Source: a virus. Taken from it: a stretch of 51,556 nucleotides of DNA. The stretch is from IMG/VR virus record IMGVR_UViG_3300048778_000586, positions 1 to 51,556 of that record, one strand, 5' to 3'. The notes under the pieces are model-generated. The model was not told where the DNA came from, did not search any database, and saw nothing but the letters and a program-made list of their open reading frames with translations. Each line of letters starts with the position of its first letter. The first letter of the stretch is position 1. Shown here piece by piece: positions 23,539 through 31,785 of the stretch. The position numbers and the translations under genes were made by a program.

Positions 23539-24363
23539 ATGATTTCAGGGCTTTCAGTGACGATTGATGCGAGCGGACTTAATGCCGCCATCGCCGCGGC
23601 CCAGGTCTATTCCAAACGCACGCCGGCTGTCGCCGTCAACACCGCCGCCTACGTTGTTGCCAAGTTCGCATGGTCGAAAATGCCGGTGACGAACATCGGA
23701 CGGATTGATTCAGAGTTGGGAGTGATCGTTACGCCAATTGTTCCGACTATGGGAGTGCGCAAGGGGTCAACAAATATCACCATGTCATGGGGAATTCGCG
23801 GCGAGAGTTCACCAAGATCACTGGCCATGATGATTGCGATTGCACGGATGCACCCTGGTTCAAAATATAGCCAGCTTACGGGAAATTACTGGCCTGTGGA
23901 GAAACCAGCTACAAAAGGCGTGATTGCTTTTTTGAATTTCATGGAGCAGGTAGCCGAACGTATGGTGAAGGCGAGGCATAGTTCGACGCATTTCATACAA
24001 TCGTGCTGGATCCCGGCCATCCGCGACATGGAGCCGTTTGCGGACCGCAGCGCGGTGCGTGGGCGTGCGGCGGCGGCGGGACCGCGCGGCAGTGATAAAT
24101 TCGTTCCTGATTCTGGGTCGGGTGTGCCGGCGACCGAGGGCGCGATTTATGCCGTGGCCGAAATCACGAATGCGGCCGGCGTTAAGGGTCACAACGATGT
24201 GTTGGACCGGAAGCATAACGAGGCGTTGTGGCTTTATGGCGGTCCGGCGTTGCAGGAGGCCATGGATGATGAGGCCCGCAACGTGATGGAGTATGTGAAT
24301 GACCATGAGTTTGAAAGGGCGTTTGGGCCGTTGAGGGCGAAAGGGTTTGTGGTGAGTGTTTAA
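23539..24363 (+). CDS. Neck or tail-completion protein candidate
   Basis: 274 aa. The beginning (LSVTIDASGLNAAIAAAQVYS then VNTAAYVVAKFAWSKMPV) has the layout of gpZ/HK97 gp10-type proteins, which bind the head-tail interface in siphoviruses: a beta strand, then a long helix, with a C-terminal part that contains ALQEAMDDEARNVMEYV. It is the first gene of the tail module, as expected. No catalytic motif. Longer than lambda Z (about 190 aa). Confidence 0.5.
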   Translation: MISGLSVTIDASGLNAAIAAAQVYSKRTPAVAVNTAAYVVAKFAWSKMPVTNIGRIDSELGVIVTPIVPTMGVRKGSTNITMSWGIRGESSPRSLAMMIAIARMHPGSKYSQLTGNYWPVEKPATKGVIAFLNFMEQVAERMVKARHSSTHFIQSCWIPAIRDMEPFADRSAVRGRAAAAGPRGSDKFVPDSGSGVPATEGAIYAVAEITNAAGVKGHNDVLDRKHNEALWLYGGPALQEAMDDEARNVMEYVNDHEFERAFGPLRAKGFVVSV

Positions 24364-24425
24364 CCACGAAGGCGCAACCTAAAGGTTTCGGTTACAAGGA
24401 AGATTTGACTGAAGGATGTTTCTGA

Positions 24426-25046
24426 ATGGCGAATGTCATACCGAATGTCGGCTCGCAGATTGATCGCGCACTACGCGCGTTGTTCATCAAAAATGGCGCG
24501 GCACCCCAATCTACCAAAGGAAATGGCGGCATTTTCCTGACACTGGACGGCGGGGACCGGTCTAATCCGCTGCGCACGGTTTTTGCGCATGACGGCCAGG
24601 AGAGCGTCAAGTTCACCGGCAGCGAGGAATTCACGGTCTTGATCACCGATCAGTTCGACGCGGTGAACCAGCCGAGCCAGACCAACCTTGGATTCAATCG
24701 CGTGGCCATTGACGCACAGGTCGGCGCCATGATGTGGCTTATGATGCAATCGTCCAATGGTGTTGATTTGGACCAGACGGTCAAGGACATCACCGATGCC
24801 GGGCGCGCGCTGGCGGTTTTGAAGTCGGCCGGAGGCTTGGCGCCGGATGCGCAGTTCGCCGCCAATAATGCCGACATGGCGGATTTCACCTGCCTGTTTG
24901 TGGAGCCGGCCGGCCAGAAACGCGGGCATCCGGTCAACGATGAGCATGGCGGTATCGAGCGGACGTTCTGGGTGGAAGCGAGGTCGTTCAGGATCACGGC
25001 GGCGCCGAGTGCGATTGTTGGTTACTCGAATGATCCGAACCAGTAG
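24426..25046 (+). CDS. Unknown tail-module protein
   Basis: 206 aa, beta-rich with alternating hydrophobic strands (GGIFLTLDGGDRSNPLRTVFA, EEFTVLITDQF). No signal peptide and no enzymatic motif. Its place between the neck candidate and the tube candidate suggests a tail terminator or a tail-tube component. The upstream leader carries a degenerate palindrome with CGCAACCTAAAGG. Confidence 0.5.
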   Translation: MANVIPNVGSQIDRALRALFIKNGAAPQSTKGNGGIFLTLDGGDRSNPLRTVFAHDGQESVKFTGSEEFTVLITDQFDAVNQPSQTNLGFNRVAIDAQVGAMMWLMMQSSNGVDLDQTVKDITDAGRALAVLKSAGGLAPDAQFAANNADMADFTCLFVEPAGQKRGHPVNDEHGGIERTFWVEARSFRITAAPSAIVGYSNDPNQ

Positions 25047-25081
25047 CATCCGCAGATTACGCAGATTAACGCAGATTTTTT

Positions 25082-25405
25082 ATGGAACTTAAAACAGCAA
25101 GACAAATGAACGCGCAGCTTACTGGAGAATCTGAATCTTTTCCAAGAGTTCCGGCTGGACGATCATTGCCTAACATCAGAGGAATAAACGTGGTTTATGG
25201 GATTCGAGAGCCGAAGCTGATTGTGGGCGCACCTGAAGGCCGACAGCGATTACGGATGCGAAATAATTCTCCCGCGAAGTTGTTTGTGCGGACCGCCGAT
25301 GGAATACGGCAATTCGTTTTGCAGGATTTGGGTGACAGATGGTTTTGTTATTGTGAACAAGGACGCAACCTGAAGTTTGCGGTTACGGCTACAATGTCCA
25401 CCTGA
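25082..25405 (+). CDS. Small unknown protein ending in a translated repeat
   Basis: 107 aa, basic with alternating strands (GINVVYGIREPKLIVGAPEGR). The last residues (GRNLKFAVTATM) are encoded by a mutated copy of the CGCAACCT palindrome at about 25363-25390, so the natural end of the protein has been replaced or extended by the repeat. Function unknown. A CGCAGATTACGCAGATTAA element lies directly in front of the ATG. Confidence 0.5.
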   Translation: MELKTARQMNAQLTGESESFPRVPAGRSLPNIRGINVVYGIREPKLIVGAPEGRQRLRMRNNSPAKLFVRTADGIRQFVLQDLGDRWFCYCEQGRNLKFAVTATMST

Positions 25406-25411
25406 GAATTT

Positions 25412-25744
25412 ATGAGTGAAATTGGTAAAAAGACAGAGACGGTAAAAACACAAAACGGACGCCCCGGCGGTGCGCCCTCGTCCGTTCGGACGGCTGGGCC
25501 AGCCGTCCCTACCTTACCTGCTTTGAATAAGAACTGGAACCTGCGGGATTTGCACCTGGCGCGCGCGGAGGCGATTGAGGCTGTCGCCGGGGCACAATCC
25601 ACGCCGGATGAGGCCAAAGCCATCCTCAAGGCCATGGTGAACGCGCTGGATGCCAGCGTGACGCTGGTGCGTCTGGATGCCCATGGGTTTATGTCTCAAA
25701 AGGGGGATTTGATCAGTTTGCATTTGACGGTGGGGAAGTTGTAA
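25412..25744 (+). CDS. Small helical protein with repeat-derived N-terminal segment
   Basis: 110 aa. Residues 18-33 (GGAPSSVRTAGPAVPT) are the translation of a GGACGGCTGG..CCAGCCGTCC palindrome with CTACC tail (about 25488-25515). The rest is helical (HLARAEAIEAVAGAQ, AKAILKAMVNALDASV) and looks like small tail-assembly proteins, but no family is recognised. It starts seven bases after the previous stop. Confidence 0.5.
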   Translation: MSEIGKKTETVKTQNGRPGGAPSSVRTAGPAVPTLPALNKNWNLRDLHLARAEAIEAVAGAQSTPDEAKAILKAMVNALDASVTLVRLDAHGFMSQKGDLISLHLTVGKL

Positions 25745-25804
25745 AACAGAAGTCAGAAGCCAGAAGTCAGAATTTGAATGGTTGACTTGTGTGGATTTTT
25801 AGCT

Positions 25805-26368
25805 ATGGCTGACGATAAAAAACCTGTTTCCACTGATTCTGTCCCGGAAAAAGATAATCGCGCTCCGCATGTTGCGGCCTGGCATGATGCCAAGAATGAT
25901 GATGAACGCCGGGCGGCTGTGAAGAAGCACCCAAAGCTGGCCGATATTTATTCCGAGGCCGGAAAATTCCTGGCAGTTGTCATTTGCATTTTGGCCTTGG
26001 GTTTTGGATTTCAGGCGCAGGCGCAGGTCCAGTTGTTTGGGAATCTCTCGACCATCACCGGTACGGCCGCCTCTCCATTCACAACCAATAGCGCGGTTTG
26101 CGATACCAATACCGCCCGGGTTTCCATTGGGACCATTCAGCTTACCACCGGCGGATTGACGACAATTGGTTCGCTTGCAGGTTATGAGCAGATTTCACTG
26201 GATGGAACGAATTTTATCAATGTGGGTACTTATAATCCGACGAACACCTCCGCCGGGACCGTCACGATTCAACAAACGACCACCAACATTACCATCTATA
26301 TCCGGTTACAGGCGGTCGTGACCAATGCTGTCAATATCGGCGCTAATTATACTCCTTACAAACCTTAA
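25805..26368 (+). CDS. Membrane-anchored or exported beta-rich protein with cytoplasmic leader
   Basis: 187 aa from ATG 25805. A hydrophilic 53-residue start (VPEKDNRAPHVAAWHDAKND) precedes a hydrophobic segment at about 54-70 (FLAVVICILALGFGFQAQAQ) that ends in a signal-peptidase-like AQAQ. After it comes a Thr/Asn-rich beta domain similar in style to the 14429 and 15596 proteins. It may be a signal peptide with a long n-region, a type II membrane protein or a fusion of a small soluble gene with an exported one. It lies among tail genes, just before the tube candidate. Confidence 0.6.
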   Translation: MADDKKPVSTDSVPEKDNRAPHVAAWHDAKNDDERRAAVKKHPKLADIYSEAGKFLAVVICILALGFGFQAQAQVQLFGNLSTITGTAASPFTTNSAVCDTNTARVSIGTIQLTTGGLTTIGSLAGYEQISLDGTNFINVGTYNPTNTSAGTVTIQQTTTNITIYIRLQAVVTNAVNIGANYTPYKP

Positions 26369-26373
26369 AAATT

Positions 26374-26796
26374 ATGGCTACTCAAACCAAACGCGGCGTG
26401 GCACAGGTAACGGGTTGCCCGATCAGCTTTGATGTCATTGTTTATCCCTATCCGCAAAGCGTCAAGGCGTCGCACGAATTCGAGCTGGAGAAAGTCGCCG
26501 ATGTCCAAGGCCAGGAGTGCGGTTGGTGGACACGGAATGAATCCATCAACGGCGACATCGCCATGAAGCTCGTGGGCGACACTTCGGCTCATGCGCAGGC
26601 TGCCGCGGCTTTTCTGGCGCCGCTCGCCGTGGTGACAATTAGTGCCTGCCAAGTTTCTTTATGGAACACGACTTGGGTGCTCGTCAACGGGAGCGACATT
26701 GATATTGCCAACACGAAGGTCGGGGACATGACGTTCAAGTTCAAACGGTTTGTGGATCCGACGCAGAACGCGCTGTTTGCGACGACGCCGGCTTGA
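26374..26796 (+). CDS. Tail tube protein candidate
   Basis: 140 aa with a regular beta pattern (FDVIVYPYPQSVKASHEFEL, TWVLVNGSDIDIANTKVGDM, FKFKRFVDP) as in tail-tube proteins, which stack as hexameric rings. The position before the tape-measure gene and a candidate chaperone supports it. No signal peptide. The assignment is by size, secondary-structure impression and gene order. Confidence 0.45.
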   Translation: MATQTKRGVAQVTGCPISFDVIVYPYPQSVKASHEFELEKVADVQGQECGWWTRNESINGDIAMKLVGDTSAHAQAAAAFLAPLAVVTISACQVSLWNTTWVLVNGSDIDIANTKVGDMTFKFKRFVDPTQNALFATTPA

Positions 26797-26963
26797 TGGT
26801 TGAGGGTTAGGGTTTGACCCGTGCTTCGCTGACAGCTTCGCAGGGCAGGAAGTTGAAGGCTGTCCGCAGATTGGTGCAGATTTTTTAACCACGAAGATAC
26901 AAAGCGGCGCGATAGGGACATCGCGCCCTACCTTTTTTGTAGATTTGACTTACAACGGTTTTT
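26797..26963. repeat. Repeat block between tail genes
   Basis: Heptads at the start, a GTGCTTCG..GCAGGGCAGG element at about 26817-26850, a short CGCAGATTGGTGCAGATTTT element, AACCACGAAGATAC, and a full GGCGCGAT..ATCGCGCC palindrome with CTACC tail at 26905-26931. No gene is seen in these 167 bases. Confidence 0.85.
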
Positions 26964-27758
26964 GTGCATGAAATTTCCTTTTCCGATGCGGTATGTCCAA
27001 CGCCGGTCGTGGTTTTGAAACTTCCGCTCCGGCCTTATTCACTTGGACATGAGGCTCTTCTGTGGCGTTTGCATAATCCTCTCCTGACGCTTACCTGGTC
27101 GCAGTTCAACGCACTTTCGTTGCAGCAGCAAATTCATGCCGTGCTTGATGCGGTCTGGATTTGTGCGAACACATGGAAACAAAACCAGGGTGAACCGTTC
27201 AGGCGATTGAAACTTAAAATCTGGCGCTGGCGGCTTGAGGGCGATAATTTTCCGCTGGGGATCGCCGAGTTTAGGAATTATCTCATCGCCGGACGGAAAC
27301 TTCCCAATGGTCCCACTGAACACGCGCTCAACGTGCTTTATCCCAAAGACGAGGTTCGCGGGCGCGCGCCCGGGTCGGCATTGCTGGCGCAGTTTTATAG
27401 TTTTGCGTGTTCGCCGGCGATGGAGACACAGAGGGAGGAATTTGGAATCCACCTCTCCCCGTCCCTCTCCCCCAAAAATCGGCGGAGAGGGAGAATAAGC
27501 GTTTGGGACATGCCGTATTCAATGGTTGGGCACTTGTATTTCACGGCTATGGAGATGGAGGGGAACGCGCGCATCGAGAATGACCAGGAACACGAGGAAC
27601 AGGCGGAGTTGGACAGGATTGAGAGGGAAATTGCGGAGGAAAAGAAAACCAAACACGGCGCGAAAGGGACTTCGCGCCCTACCAATTTAGCGACGCAAAT
27701 ACCAGAAGAACTTTTGAAAGATGGCGCGAAAGGGACTTCGCGCCCTACCACTGAATAA
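26964..27758 (+). CDS. Tail assembly protein candidate with C-terminus made of REP copies
   Basis: 264 aa from a GTG start. It begins with LRPYSLGHEALLWRLHNPLL and a helical body, then an acidic coiled coil (EEQAELDRIEREIAEEKKT). In siphoviruses the gene before the tape measure encodes an assembly chaperone; I saw no slippery frameshift, only this continuous frame. Repeats are read in frame three times: HLSPSLSPKNRRRGR at about 164-178 and GAKGTSRPT twice near the end (27657-27683 and 27723-27749), the second forming the last residues before TTE and the stop. Confidence 0.5.
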   Translation: MHEISFSDAVCPTPVVVLKLPLRPYSLGHEALLWRLHNPLLTLTWSQFNALSLQQQIHAVLDAVWICANTWKQNQGEPFRRLKLKIWRWRLEGDNFPLGIAEFRNYLIAGRKLPNGPTEHALNVLYPKDEVRGRAPGSALLAQFYSFACSPAMETQREEFGIHLSPSLSPKNRRRGRISVWDMPYSMVGHLYFTAMEMEGNARIENDQEHEEQAELDRIEREIAEEKKTKHGAKGTSRPTNLATQIPEELLKDGAKGTSRPTTE

Positions 27759-27760
27759 AT

Positions 27761-29776
27761 ATGCCAGCTTTGACGGCCATCATCGGTGCGAACGCCACGC
27801 AGTATAAAGCTGTGATGGGCGAGGTGGCGGCCATCTCTGAACGCTCGGCGGCGGCCACTCTTGCGGCGTTCAAGACGGTTGAAACCCAGTTGAAGGCGCA
27901 GATGCTCACGGTGGACACAGCCACCACCCAATGGGAGATGTATGCGTCGTCGCTGGCGTCCGTGCAGGCGGCCATGACGCGGACGAGCGTGGCATTGACC
28001 ATGGGTGGCACGTTACCGGATCTTTCCACGGTTTTTGCGGCGGCTCCAAACTTGTCGGCGGAGGAAAAATACATCGGAGAATATAAACGGTTGCTGGAGG
28101 AAAAGGACGCGGCCATAAAAGCATCTCGGGTGGCGAATATAGCCACGGCGTTAAGTGTGGCATCAATGGGCGGCATGGCATCGTCCTTTGGGGCTGGCGG
28201 CGGGCCGGGTGGCGGGTTGAGCGGTATCATGCGTGAAGTTTTTGTGATTGGCCGTGAATTCCTGAAGGGGAATTGGTCGCGCATCCCAGGTTCTGTCGTT
28301 TTGCTGGCGCAATACATGGGTGTATTGGGCGTGATGATCAAAAGCACGGCGCAAGCTGCTATTTTCCATGCCGCGGCGGAAAATAAACTCTCGGCGAGCA
28401 TGGCCAATACATTTTTAGCCGCCAATGCAAAGGCGCAGGCTTCAATGACCGCAGCGGAGGCAGAAAATTTTGACAATGCGGCGGCAAATGCTCTGGCAGA
28501 AGCCAATGAACGGGAGGCGGCAACGGCAGAAATGGCGATGCTGGCTCAGAATGAAAAGGCTCTGGCTGCGACCAATGCCGCCAAAGTAGAGTCGGCAGGT
28601 GCGATTACCAGCATTGGGCTATGGGGTTATGTGGCGGCGGCGGTGATTATGGTCGGCGTTGCAGCGTATTTAACGTGGCGACATTTCCGGGCGCTTGCTG
28701 TTGAGGCTAGGAACCTGGCTAATTTAATGAATCCGCTCAAGACAAGTATGAAATCGGCGACGGACGCTGAATTGGAAGCCGCCAAGGCGCATCAGGAATA
28801 CCTGGACAAGATGAAAAAGATTTCATCGGAAACAGAATCATTCATCGAAATTATTGACAAGGAAATCAAGGCATTTAGCGCATTGTCGAAGGCACAGCAG
28901 GAATTGGCACGGGCGCGCGGGGCAAGCGGGGTTGAAATTGAACGGATGGAAGAGGCGGAACTGGCGGCCGAACTTGAGATGTTAAAAGCCGCCAAAGCGA
29001 ATGCCGAGGTAAAAAGGGATGAAGCGAAGGCATCGGCGGATGCCGCACAGGCTGCGGTGGATCAATTTGACGTGGTGGATATGACTCAGAAAAAAGGCGT
29101 GGCCGAGAATGCAGGGCAAGTGTTGGAGGCCGTTCAACTAGCTGCGCAAACCGGCAATACGGGAGTTTGGCTGGATTTCTTCAAAAAAATTCAAACAGAA
29201 GGCGGCGGTGACAAGCCTATATCCACATTGGCACCAGCATTTAAGAATGCAGATTTTTTCAAAGGTATTGGATTAACAGGTACAGAGACTGTCAATCAAG
29301 CAGTTCAGAACTTCCCCATTTCCGGTGCAAAGGTTGGAGGTCAAGAACTACCAACGATGACTATTGGCGCAGCAGAGGCGGCTTACAAATCCGCCGAGAC
29401 GGAGGCGATCAATTTGGAACGCCAATACAAAGGGTTGGGCGATGCGACGAGTGAAGCTGTTGATGTCTATAAAAAAGCCAATGGTGAAGTCCTAAAGTTT
29501 GGAGATCAAGTGGATGAAACAGCACAGGAACTTGGCATCAAACAGAAATATGGCAGGGAGATTGCCGCGCTGCAAAAGGGCGGTGGCGGCGGACGCACTG
29601 AGGCGACGGCGCGCGAGCGGGTGGGCGTGGGCGCACCTCAGGTTGCGCTGCTGAACGTGGCGCAGCAGCAGTTGAGCGCCACGCGCGAGACGAACAGGAT
29701 TTTGCAGATCCACGCGCTGACCAGGGAAACCGCTGTCCATCGAGGAGAATCTGTGCGTGGTGAGGTGATTTTTTAA
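27761..29776 (+). CDS. Tail tape-measure protein
   Basis: 671 aa, starts two bases after the previous stop. Long helical Ala-rich chain, with a hydrophobic segment near residues 285-305 (GYVAAAVIMVGVAAYLTW) and coiled-coil stretches at about 325-440 (ETESFIEIIDKEIKAFSALS, RMEEAELAAELEML). These are hallmarks of tape-measure proteins, which set tail length and pass into the host membrane on infection. It is the longest helical tail gene and is directly downstream of tube and chaperone candidates. No hydrolase domain was found. Confidence 0.78.
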   Translation: MPALTAIIGANATQYKAVMGEVAAISERSAAATLAAFKTVETQLKAQMLTVDTATTQWEMYASSLASVQAAMTRTSVALTMGGTLPDLSTVFAAAPNLSAEEKYIGEYKRLLEEKDAAIKASRVANIATALSVASMGGMASSFGAGGGPGGGLSGIMREVFVIGREFLKGNWSRIPGSVVLLAQYMGVLGVMIKSTAQAAIFHAAAENKLSASMANTFLAANAKAQASMTAAEAENFDNAAANALAEANEREAATAEMAMLAQNEKALAATNAAKVESAGAITSIGLWGYVAAAVIMVGVAAYLTWRHFRALAVEARNLANLMNPLKTSMKSATDAELEAAKAHQEYLDKMKKISSETESFIEIIDKEIKAFSALSKAQQELARARGASGVEIERMEEAELAAELEMLKAAKANAEVKRDEAKASADAAQAAVDQFDVVDMTQKKGVAENAGQVLEAVQLAAQTGNTGVWLDFFKKIQTEGGGDKPISTLAPAFKNADFFKGIGLTGTETVNQAVQNFPISGAKVGGQELPTMTIGAAEAAYKSAETEAINLERQYKGLGDATSEAVDVYKKANGEVLKFGDQVDETAQELGIKQKYGREIAALQKGGGGGRTEATARERVGVGAPQVALLNVAQQQLSATRETNRILQIHALTRETAVHRGESVRGEVIF

Positions 29777-29937
29777 TTATGACCCCAATTTTTCATCCGC
29801 AGATTACGCAGATTAACGCAGATTTTTGATAAGGAAAACAGGAAGATATGAAAAAAAATGAATAGTGCGGCGCGCAGCGGAGTGCGCGCCCTACCGCGGA
29901 CGCATGAGCCATGCGTCCCTACCTATAAAATTTGATT
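29777..29937. repeat. Repeat block after the tape-measure gene
   Basis: A CGCAGATTACGCAGATTAA element (about 29801-29828), a GGCGCGCAGCGGAGTGCGCGCC-like palindrome with CTACC (imperfect) at about 29870-29896, and a perfect GGACGCATG-AGC-CATGCGTCC with CTACC directly after it. No gene. Confidence 0.8.
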
Positions 29938-30870
29938 ATGCCGAGCCAAGTTTATCGCGGTCTCAGTGTGCCGGTCCTGAAATCCCAAGACTGGGATTGG
30001 GATCAGTCCAGCGGTTATACGATGGACCAACAGTATGATGGTTTCGATGTCAGTGCCATGGTGCGGCTGGCAAACTGGTATAATTCCTACGGTGTCACCA
30101 GCCACTTACACCTTGAAGGCGGTCGCGCAACACTGATCACCAAGGACGCCACCGGGAATTACACAATTGACAAGTGGGAGATGGCCGTGGATCAGAGCCA
30201 GCCGAGCATCTTTGAAAATACCTTATTCAACACGCTCATCAGCGATGGAACCGGCACCGCCGCAGCGACCGTCACGGACAAAAGCAAGGTGATCACCATG
30301 CTACGGATTGCCCTGGAAAACAGCAACCCCACCAATAGCGCAAGCGCGTGGAATGGGTTGACCCAAAATCCCCTGATTACTTACGAAACCGATGGTGATG
30401 GGAATGTCACAACGTCTTCAGCCGGAAATACCGAGGCCGCTGAATTTCTTGCGGCGCTGGGCGCGGATTTTACCGGCAATACCGCCAAGATGAAGCAGTT
30501 GAAACAGTATTTTGACGATTACAATCTCGGCGTGACCAACTTCATCAGCGGCCGTTATACGCTGCGCCATACGACGAATGCTCCTAACCGGTGGTCTGCG
30601 AATGTAGCGGATTTTAATGTGGAAAAGGTTTATACCATCGCTCAATTATTGAGCGAGGTGCAAAACGCCAATCTCTGGGTTTTGCCGCTGCCGGGGTATC
30701 TGGCCTATAAAATCGCCAATTATTTCATCCCGAACCTGCGCGGGAAGAATTACGTATGGGGCGCACTCAAGGAACGGAGCAGCGCGGTCACAGCGGCCAA
30801 TAACCGCATCGAGATCACCACGGAATACCTGATTGACCAGATCAATACGAATCTTTATCCGATGATTTAA
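29938..30870 (+). CDS. Unknown distal tail protein
   Basis: 310 aa from ATG 29938. Mixed alpha/beta (FDVSAMVRLANWYNSYGVTS, TLITKDATGNYTIDKWEM) with aromatic residues; no signal peptide, no catalytic motif. Directly after the tape measure, where distal tail or baseplate proteins are usually coded. The 3' part (VYTIAQLLSEVQNANLWVLP) is helical. I cannot assign a family. Confidence 0.5.
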   Translation: MPSQVYRGLSVPVLKSQDWDWDQSSGYTMDQQYDGFDVSAMVRLANWYNSYGVTSHLHLEGGRATLITKDATGNYTIDKWEMAVDQSQPSIFENTLFNTLISDGTGTAAATVTDKSKVITMLRIALENSNPTNSASAWNGLTQNPLITYETDGDGNVTTSSAGNTEAAEFLAALGADFTGNTAKMKQLKQYFDDYNLGVTNFISGRYTLRHTTNAPNRWSANVADFNVEKVYTIAQLLSEVQNANLWVLPLPGYLAYKIANYFIPNLRGKNYVWGALKERSSAVTAANNRIEITTEYLIDQINTNLYPMI

Positions 30871-30974
30871 GCCACAGATGAATATAGATTTTACGAACAC
30901 CTCACCCCGACCCTCTCCCCGCATGGCGTGGAGAGGGAGAAGCGGCGCGATAGGGACATCGCGCCCTACCTAAA

Positions 30975-31367
30975 ATGGGTGGTTATATTCCAAGAAAACC
31001 ATCGGGCAGGAACATCAACAGTGCGGCGGTGATGTTCATGCGCGCGGTTTGGGATTATTTGTGGGGTGGAAAATTCCCGTTCATTGACACGGACACGGTG
31101 AAATGGGACAGGTCGAGCAGAGGATATGCCGCCCATGCCAAGCAAGGTCGCGGCGGCGGCACTTCCTCGCCGGCGACATTGGACATCACCGGGGAATGGG
31201 ACCCGACACGGACGTATAGCTTGAACCAGATCGCTGTCATCAGCATGGGCAGCAATGCCGGCACTTATGTCTATATCAATGCCACAGCTTCAAGCGGCCA
31301 TGCGCCCTACGCCGGCGGCGGCTGGTGGATGCAGTTGCCCATGGGGCAGTTGGGGACGTGGATGTAA
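30975..31367 (+). CDS. Small unknown tail-module protein
   Basis: 130 aa. Begins MGGYIPRKPSGRNINSAAVM, Gly- and aromatic-rich, with a C-terminal part of beta character (AVISMGSNAGTYVYINAT). The ITGEWDPTRTYSLNQIAVIS stretch resembles carbohydrate-binding or tail-fibre connection motifs (xWDxxxxYxxGDxVxx, like chitin-binding type 3 modules), but this is a weak similarity. A block with heptads and hairpins flanks it on both sides. Confidence 0.5.
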   Translation: MGGYIPRKPSGRNINSAAVMFMRAVWDYLWGGKFPFIDTDTVKWDRSSRGYAAHAKQGRGGGTSSPATLDITGEWDPTRTYSLNQIAVISMGSNAGTYVYINATASSGHAPYAGGGWWMQLPMGQLGTWM

Positions 31368-31480
31368 ATGGTTGAGGGTTGAAGGTTGAGAGTTGAGAAA
31401 TGGTTGAGGGTTGAAGGTTGAAGGTTGATAGAATAAAAAATAAAGTCTCAACCTAAAGGTTGAGGTTACAAGGAAAAAAT
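31368..31480. repeat. Heptad block and CTCAACC palindrome
   Basis: Two runs of GGTTGAGGGTTGAAGGTTG heptads, then CTCAACCTAAAGGTTGAG with a GTTACA tail. This is a stem variant of the CGCAACC palindrome in which both arms changed together. Confidence 0.85.
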
Positions 31481-31756
31481 ATGAGCGATGTTGTAACTCA
31501 AAAATGCGCGGTGTGCGGGGTGCTTAAAACGCCCGATAATTGCACCGATGCCATGCCATGGACACGGATTTTCGGGGCGACCACCGGAAATTCGGCACAG
31601 CCCATTCAGGTGTTTCGTCCGCAGGTTCCGGGTCAGCCGGCCCGACCTGGAAATTTGAACAGCCAAGCGCTTGATTTTTGTTTTGTGTGCGGCCCGAAGA
31701 CGACGGTGGATCAATTGCCGGGATTAGTTGGAAAGTCAGTAGAAAGTAGTCAGTAG
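31481..31756 (+). CDS. Small two-knuckle zinc protein
   Basis: 91 aa from ATG 31481. CAVCGVLKTPDNC and later CFVCGP give four Cys for a zinc ion, about 50 residues apart, with a Pro- and Arg-rich loop between. The C-terminal knuckle (CFVCGPKTT) resembles the CGP ribbons in the 22436 and capsid proteins. Repeats (GTAGTCAGTAGAAAG) run into the stop. Function unknown. Confidence 0.55.
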   Translation: MSDVVTQKCAVCGVLKTPDNCTDAMPWTRIFGATTGNSAQPIQVFRPQVPGQPARPGNLNSQALDFCFVCGPKTTVDQLPGLVGKSVESSQ

Positions 31757-31785
31757 AAAGTAGTCAGCAGCAAACAATATAAATC

